A stretch of 33,683 bases of DNA from Hellea sp. (GTDB lineage: Bacteria; Pseudomonadota; Alphaproteobacteria; Caulobacterales; Maricaulaceae). The position numbers and the translations under genes were made by a program. Positions 17,412 to 25,044 of the stretch are shown here, one piece after another. Where the stretch lies: assembly GCA_023300105.1 (NCBI GenBank), contig JALZWM010000108.1:1-33683 (forward strand), in the 5' to 3' direction. How positions within the stretch are numbered: the first letter of the stretch is position 1; each line of letters begins with the position of its first letter. The notes below the pieces were generated by a model. It had not been told where the DNA came from. It did not search any database and saw nothing but the letters and a program-made list of their open reading frames with translations.

Positions 17412-18989
17412 ATGAATATCAAAAAAACACTTTTATATAGCGTGACTGGCTTCATTACGGCTGCCAGTCTCGTTGCTTGCGGCGATACCAGTTCCATTGT
17501 TACCACACCGCCTGTTGCCGAACTGCCTGCGCTACCTGCTACTCCAGCAGCGGACCCTCAAGGGGCTTGCCCAGCAGTCGGAAACCTTGTGCCGGTTGAA
17601 GTTGCTGCGGGGCAGTGCACTATAAGCGGCGTTCTTGATCAAAATGCAACACTCACAGCTGATATGACATGGTTCTTGGATGACCGTCTTCAAGTCGGAA
17701 ATAACCAATTCAGCTCTAGCCTCACAATAGACGCAGGAACGCAAATCCGCGGATCTGGTACAGATCATATTCTTGTGTGGCCTGGCTCAACTATACTGGC
17801 CAATGGCACCTCTACAGCGCCTATCCAAATGCTATCTGATGATGATGATACATCTGGTTCAGGTGAATGGGGGGGGCTCTTCTTACGCGGTTTTAACGGT
17901 TTGCCTACACTAACGGGTACGCAGGGTGCAAATGTGCTTGATTATGTCGTTGTCTCCGAAGCTGGCGCCCCTGTCGATGTGACTATTGATGGCAACACTG
18001 TTCAATATCAGGATAATATTGTCCTCAATGGGGTTGATAACACCACTACACTCAGCTTTGTTCAGTCACATTACTCAGCGCGTGACGGATTTCATATCCT
18101 AAATGGTGATCCGCGCATGTCATGGCTCCTATCAACAGCGGCAACACGCGACGGTGTTTGGTACCGGGATTTCACGGGCTTGATTAAAGATTTAATGGTT
18201 ATCCATAATCCTGATGCAGGCCGCGCAGGTATTTATGCCAGTGAAACAATTGCAGGCGATTCAAACCCTCGTATTGTTAACGCCACATTAGTTGGCCGCG
18301 CTTCTCAAAGCATTAATGCGACCAATGATGATAGCGCCAGCCAAGTCGGAATTTTATTCGCCGATAACACTGACCAAATTCGTATGGCAAATGTTCTGAT
18401 TGCGAATTTCACCAATGGATGTTTCATTGCTAATGACGGTGCTGACCTCTCAGCTATTGATACAGCTATCCCTGGACCAAATTATTTGGACGGCGTTCAT
18501 TGTGCCAATAATAATGGCGGCAATGGCGGGTTCGGACCTATCCGTTCCTCAGCAATTGCTGGATTCCCAGCGGGGACAATCGCCCCGAATAACTCCAATG
18601 GTGACGGCCTTGTTTATTATAATGGCGCGGCTAACCCCATTGTATTCTCAGGCTCACTTACAGACCTATCTGCAAGCTTCACAGCGAATTGGTACTTAAA
18701 TAACATTGGCGGTATCGCGAATGGTTTATTGGGAACAGAAGCCAATATCTTAAATGGCTTCCTAGATGGTGACACCAATAATGACGGCGTGTTAGATGCA
18801 TCTGATAATGGCTCACCCTTTATAATTGGTGATAATGCCTTTAATAGTGACGTTGCTGCTGACACTTTTGGATATGACCTCACGCATGTTGGGGCGTCGC
18901 GTAGCGGTAATCCAGCCAATGCATCTCAATTTGATGGTTGGACGATCGCAACAGGTCCAGGCGAAGGCTTCTTGGTTCCAGCGCCTTAG
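17412..18989 (+). CDS. Surface lipoprotein with beta-helix-like fold
   Basis: A 525-residue secreted lipoprotein (signal ending in LVAC, Cys23) with a Pro/Ala-rich linker (about 28-50). The remainder is dense in Asn, Gly, Asp and Thr with short beta-strand repeats such as LTIDAGTQIRGSG, ILVWPGSTILANGTSTAPIQM and GEWGGLFLRG. This pattern is seen in right-handed beta-helix surface lipoproteins of marine Gram-negatives. An EF-hand or thrombospondin-3-like calcium loop, DTNNDGVLDASDNG, begins at D454. Function is unknown; binding of a polymer or surface display is a guess. AGGA lies eight bases before the ATG. It diverges from the ECF sigma gene and carries the local ECF promoter motif, so it is a likely regulon member. 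A strong hairpin follows. Confidence 0.75.
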   Translation: MNIKKTLLYSVTGFITAASLVACGDTSSIVTTPPVAELPALPATPAADPQGACPAVGNLVPVEVAAGQCTISGVLDQNATLTADMTWFLDDRLQVGNNQFSSSLTIDAGTQIRGSGTDHILVWPGSTILANGTSTAPIQMLSDDDDTSGSGEWGGLFLRGFNGLPTLTGTQGANVLDYVVVSEAGAPVDVTIDGNTVQYQDNIVLNGVDNTTTLSFVQSHYSARDGFHILNGDPRMSWLLSTAATRDGVWYRDFTGLIKDLMVIHNPDAGRAGIYASETIAGDSNPRIVNATLVGRASQSINATNDDSASQVGILFADNTDQIRMANVLIANFTNGCFIANDGADLSAIDTAIPGPNYLDGVHCANNNGGNGGFGPIRSSAIAGFPAGTIAPNNSNGDGLVYYNGAANPIVFSGSLTDLSASFTANWYLNNIGGIANGLLGTEANILNGFLDGDTNNDGVLDASDNGSPFIIGDNAFNSDVAADTFGYDLTHVGASRSGNPANASQFDGWTIATGPGEGFLVPAP

Positions 18990-19006
18990 TTAATTAAACG
19001 CAGAAT

Positions 19007-19036
19007 AAGATAAGCCTTCAAAGCAAGGCTTATCTT
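19007..19036 (+). terminator. Hairpin terminator after the lipoprotein gene
   Basis: A perfect 12-bp stem AAGATAAGCCTT/AAGGCTTATCTT with the six-base loop CAAAGC, about 17 bases after the stop. It is followed by TAAATTT, a weak T-rich tail. Confidence 0.65.
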
Positions 19037-19039
19037 TAA

Positions 19040-19063
19040 ATTTGTCACGTTAGCGTGACAAAT
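19040..19063. repeat. Second perfect hairpin
   Basis: A 10-bp perfect stem ATTTGTCACG/CGTGACAAAT with the tetraloop TTAG, three bases after the previous hairpin. It has no T tail. It may be a second terminator, an RNA-stabilising end or a protein-binding palindrome. Confidence 0.5.
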
Positions 19064-19161
19064 GTCCCGCCTAACGTCTCCTCTTTGACGATAACTACTT
19101 CCAACCTTGCCATAACATTAAATCTAATCCTCGATAATTCATCTCGTGGTATATTGCGGCC

Positions 19162-19755
19162 ATGTCGTTTGAAACGTCACATATTCGCGCTTTGCCTCAT
19201 TGCAAAGCGGCCTCATTAAGAGGCTCTCTCCTTACTGCACCCGCAGGCTTTGGAATAGGCGGGCACGCTTTGCCCGAAAATGGTATAAGTGGATTTCTAG
19301 TGTGGCTCAGACTTTGGCTTGGCTGTGTGGCGGAAGGTGTTCTTACAGACATCTTTTCTCATTACCGAAACCCTAATTCACAAAGCGGCTATCAGCGCCC
19401 GCAATCTCTCTTACCCGATGCGGCCCGCGCCGCGATTGCGCCGCAGGTTTTATGTGGCCGCCGCCGCCGCCGTATCATAGCAAGAGGCATTCCTGCGTCG
19501 CGCCGCTATGACGGTTTGCAATATTTAAATGATCGCCAATTAACGGGGAACCAATTCCTAGAACGGGCTTGCCGTCTTTCGGTCAATGGACGCGTAGGGA
19601 TATATGGCCTCGAGTACCGCTTGCGGCTCTGCCAAAGACGGCATGAGGTCTGCACCTGTATGACTAATATTTGTGTGACTAATATAAAGACACATGCCCC
19701 AAGCGGGAGCGGTGTCAGCGTTGGTGTGTCAAAATTTCATCTCGGCCCAGATTAA
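19162..19755 (+). CDS. Doubtful ORF, 197 residues, no recognised family
   Basis: An ATG-initiated frame of 197 residues in an otherwise empty stretch. It has no Shine-Dalgarno sequence. The composition is unlike its neighbours (many Arg and Cys, including five Arg in a row at GRRRRR). There is no signal peptide, membrane segment or motif that I know. Near the end it holds an in-frame 15-base tandem repeat (CMTNI-CVTNI, 19657-19685). The DNA also has several inverted repeats, for example TGCCGTCTTT (19570-19579) with AAAGACGGCA (19634-19643). It could be a lineage-specific protein, a decayed gene or a structured noncoding RNA read by chance as an ORF. Confidence 0.25.
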   Translation: MSFETSHIRALPHCKAASLRGSLLTAPAGFGIGGHALPENGISGFLVWLRLWLGCVAEGVLTDIFSHYRNPNSQSGYQRPQSLLPDAARAAIAPQVLCGRRRRRIIARGIPASRRYDGLQYLNDRQLTGNQFLERACRLSVNGRVGIYGLEYRLRLCQRRHEVCTCMTNICVTNIKTHAPSGSGVSVGVSKFHLGPD

Positions 19756-19890
19756 GATGCGTATTTTTAGCCGTCCTGAATTCCATAATGCTCATTGATG
19801 CAATGAGTGAGCATATCCGCTTGTTTGAAATTAAGAGCGGGCCCTTTACCGCATATATCAACGCGAAAGTCTCCGAATAGACCTAAAGTC

Positions 19891-19905
19891 TTAAAATCCG
19901 TTTAC
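19891..19905 (+). promoter_or_regulatory. CtrA-like site upstream of the type I secretion operon
   Basis: TTAA-N7-TTAC, one base from the CtrA consensus TTAA-N7-TTAA, ending in TTTACCAT, which is one base from the half-site TTAACCAT. It lies 69 bases before the first gene of the operon. CckA, the kinase at the head of the CtrA pathway, is encoded in this window. Confidence 0.35.
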
Positions 19906-19973
19906 CATGTTGCTTAGATAATTATAAATCATTCTAAGGTTAAAGTGTCCCATAATTAGAAAAATATCTAAGT

Positions 19974-21860
19974 GTGAACGTGTTGAAAAAAATATCTAAA
20001 ACAAGAGCCGGTAAAGCTACCAAGTCACCTGTACGGAAGACACTGTCATCCATGCGAAAAGCATGGATAGGGGTCGGACTGCTCAGCCTCTTCGTCAATG
20101 TCCTGATGTTGACGGGGCCACTATATATGCTGCAAGTCTATGACCGCGTCATAACAAGTCAGAGCATGTCAACTTTGGTTGTGCTCTCTATTTTGATGGT
20201 CGCCATGTATGCCTTTATGGGTCTAATGGACTTCCTGCGCTCACGTATTTTAGTGCGCATTGGTAATTATGTTGAGAGCGAATTAAGCGCGCCTATTTTC
20301 AAATCATGGTTATCTCAAGGTGTGAAGGGCAATATGAGACATGGGCAGCGGCCGCTTCAAAGCCTCGCGACTCTAAAGCGGTTCTTGACGGGCGCCTCAC
20401 CAACAACATTTTTCGATATACCTTGGACGCCTATATATATTGCCGTCATCTTTATGATTGACTGGACTCTTGGTGTCTTCGCGATATTTGGCGCTCTTGT
20501 TGTTCTTGCGATTGCAATTGCCGCTGATTTTCGTACGCGCAAACAAGAAGCTGAGTCTCAATCAGCGCGTTCAGATAGTCATGCTTTCACACAGAAAATT
20601 TATGCGAACTCCGAAGCCATCATTTCTATGGGCATGGTTGGCGATATGACTGAAAAATGGAACGGTATAAAAAGTTCTGGCGATGCTAGCGAGCTCTCCG
20701 CAAGTGATATTTCTGGCGGCGCTACGGCAGTTTCAAAAGCTTTCAGAATGTTCCTACAGTCAGCTATTCTAGGCATAGGCGCTGCTTTAGCTGTGCAGCA
20801 AATCGTGACGCCGGGCGCAATGATTGCAGGGTCGATTATTTTAGGACGGGCTTTAGCGCCAATCCAAATGGTGATTAGTCAATGGAGAGGCTTCATTCAA
20901 ACGAAAGGGGCTTATCGCGACCTGAATAGTTTTTACGAGAGCTTGCCTGAAGAAATAGAAAAAGTGGTCCTACCAACGCCGACGGGTAAAATAAGTGTAC
21001 AAAAGCTCTCAGCAGGACCTCCAGGCTCAAAGACAGCGACGCTTAAAGGTTTGAATTTTGACCTTATGCCTGGTGATGGGTTGTGTGTTCTCGGTCATAG
21101 TGGCTCTGGTAAATCATCTCTTTCACGTCTTCTTGTTGGGGTTTGGATGCCTCAGATGGGGTCTGTCAGACTAGATGGCGCGACACTTGATCAGTGGGAT
21201 AATGCTGCCCTTGGACAACATATCGGCTATCTGCCTCAAACGGTTGAACTCTTTGATGGTACTGTTGGTGAAAATATTTGCCGCTTCAAGTCTGATGTAC
21301 ATTCAGATTCTATCATCCGGGCAGCTCAAATTGCAGGTGTTCATGAGTTCATTCTAAGCCTACCAGATGGATATAGTACAAAGTTAGGGACAGGCGGTGT
21401 TATCCTCTCCGTTGGACAAGTCCAACGCATGGCATTGGCCCGCGCGCTCTTTGGTGACCCTTGTCTCGTTGTTCTTGATGAGCCTAACTCAAACCTCGAT
21501 GCTCAAGGTGACAAAGCTTTGAATGCCGCAATCCAATATATGCGGGCTCAAAACAAGACCGTCATTATTGTTTCCCACCGTCCAACGGCTATGGCGGCTG
21601 TTAATAAAGTTCTCGTTCTTAAAGGCGGGCAACAAGAGAAATTCGGTCTGCGAGATGAGGTTCTCAATGTCGGTAACCGTGTCCCAGCAGGACAAACTAT
21701 GCAGCAGTTACAACGTGCGCAACAACAGGCGCGTCAAATACAACAGGCGCATCAAGTACCTACAGCGCAGCAAATTTCCAGAGCTCAACAGTATCAAAGT
21801 CAATCTGTGAACACGGCGACTGCGATAGCAGCAAATCCATATCAGAACCAGCAGGCATAA
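19974..21860 (+). CDS. Type I secretion ABC exporter (permease/ATPase, PrtD/HlyB type)
   Basis: A 628-residue inner-membrane exporter. A transmembrane domain (about 30-310) precedes an ATPase domain with Walker A GHSGSGKSS (374-382) and Walker B LVVLDEP (D502, E503). The signature is LSVGQVQRMALARA (478-482), where LSGGQ is usual. The H-loop is IIVSHRP. Lacking an N-terminal peptidase domain, it fits exporters of RTX-type, C-terminally signalled cargo. The last roughly 55 residues form a Gln-rich tail (QQLQRAQQQARQIQQAHQ...) beyond the normal domain end. The start is GTG 19974, or TTG 19983; neither has a strong ribosome-binding site. Two bases separate it from the adaptor gene, then TolC and the putative cargo follow on the same strand. 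Confidence 0.92.
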   Translation: MNVLKKISKTRAGKATKSPVRKTLSSMRKAWIGVGLLSLFVNVLMLTGPLYMLQVYDRVITSQSMSTLVVLSILMVAMYAFMGLMDFLRSRILVRIGNYVESELSAPIFKSWLSQGVKGNMRHGQRPLQSLATLKRFLTGASPTTFFDIPWTPIYIAVIFMIDWTLGVFAIFGALVVLAIAIAADFRTRKQEAESQSARSDSHAFTQKIYANSEAIISMGMVGDMTEKWNGIKSSGDASELSASDISGGATAVSKAFRMFLQSAILGIGAALAVQQIVTPGAMIAGSIILGRALAPIQMVISQWRGFIQTKGAYRDLNSFYESLPEEIEKVVLPTPTGKISVQKLSAGPPGSKTATLKGLNFDLMPGDGLCVLGHSGSGKSSLSRLLVGVWMPQMGSVRLDGATLDQWDNAALGQHIGYLPQTVELFDGTVGENICRFKSDVHSDSIIRAAQIAGVHEFILSLPDGYSTKLGTGGVILSVGQVQRMALARALFGDPCLVVLDEPNSNLDAQGDKALNAAIQYMRAQNKTVIIVSHRPTAMAAVNKVLVLKGGQQEKFGLRDEVLNVGNRVPAGQTMQQLQRAQQQARQIQQAHQVPTAQQISRAQQYQSQSVNTATAIAANPYQNQQA

Positions 21861-21862
21861 AG

Positions 21863-23173
21863 ATGGCAAAATTACCAACACATATGCAGTATCAGTCAAT
21901 GGATAAATATCTACGCGTGAGTTACGGTAGTTTATTTCTACTGGTTGTGGTTTTCGGCGGGTGGACATACCTTGCAAAAATTCAAGGTGCTGTCATCGCG
22001 ACAGGACAGGTGGCCGTCGAAGGGAAACCTCAAATTGTTCAACATCTCGAAGGTGGCATCGTGAGTAACATCACTGTCAAAGAAGGAGATGTCGTCACAA
22101 AAGGTCAAACTGTTCTCAAATTAGACTCAACAATTTTGAATGCTAACTTGGATGCAGCACAAACAAATTACTTTGAAAACCAAGCGCTGATAAGTCGTTT
22201 GATGGCTGAGAAAACGCGGCAAGAAACAATTTTTTGGTCCGAGAGTTTGCTGCGTAGAAGTAAGTCACCACGCGTGAGGCTCGCGATGAATGGGCAAGAA
22301 CAGCTATTTCATGCTCGGCGTAATGCTCTCGAAGGAGAAATCAATCAGTTTTCCCAACGCATAGAACAGCTAAATGATCAAGACACGGGTCTTATCTCTG
22401 AAATCGAATTTACGGGTTCTGAATTGTCTCTTGTTGAACAAGAGTTTAGCAAGTTGTCTGAACTCCTGCGTCAAAATTTAATTTCTAGGAACCGCGTTAC
22501 TGATTTGGAACGCGATAGAACACGACTTAGGAATGCCGTCTCTAAGTTAAAATCTGACCGCGCAGGGGTCATGAACGGCATCAAAGAAGCTCAAATTCAA
22601 ATTTCTCAAGTTCAACGCCTTCGTAATGAAGAAGTTTTGACAGAACTGCGTCTCGCGCAAACTCAAGCGGATAATTATGCGGAAACTTTAAAGACTGTGT
22701 CGAGTCGAACAAGTTTGGTAAAAATTAAAGCGCCTGCGTCTGGCGTTGTGCATGAAATGACCGCCTCTACAGTAGGGGGGGTGATTGCACCAGGGCAAGA
22801 AATTATGAAAATTATTCCTGAGCGTGAGAGCCTTGTAATCTCTGCGCAAGTCATGCCTGCTGATCTTGATCAGGTGACTTTAGGACAGGATACAAATGTT
22901 ATCTTTTCTTCCCTTAAGCAAGATTCAGCGCCAGAGCTTGATGGGGTCGTTTCATATATCTCAGCAGACGACTTGATAGACCCGATTACCGGATCATCAT
23001 ATTTTGTTGTTGAAGTCGAGATTGCGGATAGACAACTCCCTAAGCTTAATGGCCAATCTTTGGTGGCCGGTATGCCTGCTGATATATTCATTCAAACCGA
23101 AAGTAGGTCTGTTCTCGATTACTTATTAGGGCCGTTAAAGAATACACTCAAAAAGACAATGCGGGATGGTTAA
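21863..23173 (+). CDS. HlyD-family membrane fusion protein of the type I secretion system
   Basis: A 436-residue periplasmic adaptor linking the ABC exporter to the TolC-like outer-membrane duct. It has a short cytoplasmic N-terminus, a membrane anchor at about 19-37 (YGSLFLLVVVFGGWTYLA) and a lipoyl half-motif GKPQIVQHLEGGIVSNITVKEGD. Long coiled-coil helices run about 85-285 (NQFSQRIEQLNDQ..., LSLVEQEFSKLSELL), followed by the second lipoyl half (VKIKAPASGVVHEM) and a beta-barrel domain. The family signature VQHLEGGIV is exact. It begins two bases after the exporter stop and overlaps the TolC gene by eight bases, so the three components are translated as one unit. Confidence 0.94.
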   Translation: MAKLPTHMQYQSMDKYLRVSYGSLFLLVVVFGGWTYLAKIQGAVIATGQVAVEGKPQIVQHLEGGIVSNITVKEGDVVTKGQTVLKLDSTILNANLDAAQTNYFENQALISRLMAEKTRQETIFWSESLLRRSKSPRVRLAMNGQEQLFHARRNALEGEINQFSQRIEQLNDQDTGLISEIEFTGSELSLVEQEFSKLSELLRQNLISRNRVTDLERDRTRLRNAVSKLKSDRAGVMNGIKEAQIQISQVQRLRNEEVLTELRLAQTQADNYAETLKTVSSRTSLVKIKAPASGVVHEMTASTVGGVIAPGQEIMKIIPERESLVISAQVMPADLDQVTLGQDTNVIFSSLKQDSAPELDGVVSYISADDLIDPITGSSYFVVEVEIADRQLPKLNGQSLVAGMPADIFIQTESRSVLDYLLGPLKNTLKKTMRDG

Positions 23174-24971
23174 TCGCATGATAAATTTGATGCAAAACCC
23201 GAGCGTGAGAGCGTTGATTGTTGCTGGCTTAGGTCTAAGCTTTACGGCTTGTATGGCGGAAAACTCTTTACCGCAGGTGCAAAAAAATACCGTAAATCAA
23301 GTGACGACGCCAAAATACGCATCTGCTTATCAGCCTCATAATAGAACGTCATCACCCTATGTCTTAATGGCTCAAAACAACGCCGTCCCTCATTTAAGGG
23401 GTATAGCACAGAACCCGAGAAACGTTCAAAGGGCATATTATCAAGACTACCCAACACAATCTCAAAACCAGTATGGTTCGGCGCGGCGTGTTATGGGGCA
23501 TAACATAACAAAGCAAAACTTTAGTCATCATCTTGATGCGCCTCGCGTTCATCAGTCCAAGCGTCTTAACCATCATCTTGATGAGGGCATGACGCCGCGT
23601 GGCTATTATGTTCAAAAAACTCAATCCCGAACGTCTTTAAATCAATATCAAAGGGCTTCGTTAGTTCAATCTGCTCAACAAAGTGCTCAGGCAAGTGTTG
23701 TCGCGCGGGCTAATTCAGCCACTAGAGTTACTAATGCGGCAACTACGAGATCTTCTGTCTCTACGGTCTCGCCAAATTCGATCCATAACTCATTAATTAA
23801 CGCGCGTGGTGAATCTCCACGCTTGGCTATTGAAAACTTAAGAATTCAAGAAGCTGAAGAGGGATTGGTTCAGGCAGAAGCTCTGAGTAAGGTCCGGCTT
23901 AACTTCGATAGTACAATTGGTGTTAGCCAATCTGAAACAGAATTTAATGTTATTGAGAGGACGGATGCTGATACGCGTTTGAGGCGGGCTGCAAGGATTG
24001 ACCTTTCATTGCCAATTTATCAAGGTGGGATAAATAAAGCTCAAAAAAATGTCGCGAAGGTTGGAATCAAGACCGCAGAGGCGAATTATGAGATTGTTGA
24101 GAGTGCTGTGACTGAGGAAGCTGCAATTGCTCATCTTAACGTCATTCGTGACCGTAAACTCATCCAGGCTTATACGCGTAATGTAGACCTTTTAAGAAAT
24201 CAGAAACAGAATGTGCAAGCTATGGTAAGAGCTGGTGAGAACACAGTTACTGATGAAGCCCTAATAGATGCACGGCTTGCGTCGATTGAAGTGCGGTTAG
24301 AGCAATCCAAAGCTAATCTAGCCATCAGTGAAAGTAATTATAAAAAACTTACTGGGAGTCAGGCTTCATCGCTTGTTACTGTGGGGGCCGTTAAACTTCC
24401 GAGTAGCCTTCAGGAAATTAAAGTGGCCGCACAAAAAAATAACGCACAGATTAAGGCTGGTGAAACACAGGCCGAAGCGGCTTTTCATAATATAGCAGTT
24501 GCAAAGTCTTACGGGCGACCAAAATTATCTTTGCAAGGTGTTTTAAGAACAGCTGAAGGGCAGTCTGAAACTATCAGTAGAGATTCTGCTGCTGAACTTT
24601 TATTGAACCTAAATGTACCTTTGTTGTCTGGCGGTGAAAATAAATCCCGCGTTCGTCAAGCGGTTTTAGCCCAGTCTCGCGCCTTTCTTGAAACACGCGA
24701 GTTACATGATAACCTTAACGAGAGGGTAGAACAGCTCTGGGCGAGTGTTCAATCTGCGCGCCGCAGTAAAGCGCCTAATCAAGCGCAAAAGGTTGCTGCT
24801 CAAAAAGCTTATGAGGCAATTACCAAGCAAAGAAACGCTGGCCTTGCGACATCACTTGATGTGTTATCTGTCGAGCAAACATTACTTGATGCGGAAATTA
24901 ATCTTCTTCAGGCCCAAAACTCTGAAGATGTCGCCCGCTTTCAAATCTTGGGGCTGATGGGCGCATTATAA
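23166..24971 (+). CDS. TolC-family outer-membrane efflux lipoprotein with long N-terminal extension
   Basis: A 601-residue protein whose C-terminal part (about 212-601) is a TolC-type outer-membrane duct: AIENLRIQEAEEGLVQAEALSKVRLNFDS, then the internal repeat with LSLPIYQGG and LNVPLLSGG at the strand ends. It has a lipoprotein signal (LSFTAC, Cys29). Between the signal and the duct lies an extra region of about 180 residues rich in Gln, Asn, His, Tyr and Ser. It carries a duplicated HHLD motif encoded by the 13-base direct repeat at 23526 and 23571. This segment is low in hydrophobics and probably disordered in the periplasm. The start may be ATG 23166 or ATG 23178. It completes the exporter encoded upstream. 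Confidence 0.88.
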   Translation: MVNRMINLMQNPSVRALIVAGLGLSFTACMAENSLPQVQKNTVNQVTTPKYASAYQPHNRTSSPYVLMAQNNAVPHLRGIAQNPRNVQRAYYQDYPTQSQNQYGSARRVMGHNITKQNFSHHLDAPRVHQSKRLNHHLDEGMTPRGYYVQKTQSRTSLNQYQRASLVQSAQQSAQASVVARANSATRVTNAATTRSSVSTVSPNSIHNSLINARGESPRLAIENLRIQEAEEGLVQAEALSKVRLNFDSTIGVSQSETEFNVIERTDADTRLRRAARIDLSLPIYQGGINKAQKNVAKVGIKTAEANYEIVESAVTEEAAIAHLNVIRDRKLIQAYTRNVDLLRNQKQNVQAMVRAGENTVTDEALIDARLASIEVRLEQSKANLAISESNYKKLTGSQASSLVTVGAVKLPSSLQEIKVAAQKNNAQIKAGETQAEAAFHNIAVAKSYGRPKLSLQGVLRTAEGQSETISRDSAAELLLNLNVPLLSGGENKSRVRQAVLAQSRAFLETRELHDNLNERVEQLWASVQSARRSKAPNQAQKVAAQKAYEAITKQRNAGLATSLDVLSVEQTLLDAEINLLQAQNSEDVARFQILGLMGAL

Positions 24972-24989
24972 AAGTACTCATCCCTTAAG

Positions 24990-25006
24990 TTGGCACGTAA
25001 ATTGCT
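24990..25006 (+). promoter_or_regulatory. Sigma-54 (RpoN) promoter of the RTX-like cargo gene
   Basis: TTGGCACGTAAATTGCT matches the sigma-54 consensus YTGGCACGrNNNTTGCW at all fixed positions but one. The essential GG (24992-24993) and GC (25004-25005) are exactly ten bases apart. The predicted start near 25017 leaves about 28 bases before the GTG, with the Shine-Dalgarno sequence inside. Confidence 0.8.
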
Positions 25007-25044
25007 CCTCTGAATTTAAGAAAATTTAGCAAGGAGCACATAAC

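Larger units (their letters stand above)
18990..19973. other. Gene-poor interval of about 1 kb
   Basis: Between the lipoprotein and the exporter genes there are two adjacent hairpins at the left, one doubtful ORF (19162-19755), a small perfect hairpin CTCATTG-ATG-CAATGAG (19791-19807) and a CtrA-like site (19891-19905). Nothing on the minus strand is open for long. The right part (about 19760-19973) is AT-rich and is the likely promoter region of the type I secretion operon. I found no signature of tmRNA, RNase P RNA or tRNA. Confidence 0.6.

Noticed and set aside
18990-19973. tmRNA, RNase P RNA or tRNA in the gene-poor interval
   Set aside because: None of the conserved sequence blocks or cloverleaf arms could be found by eye.
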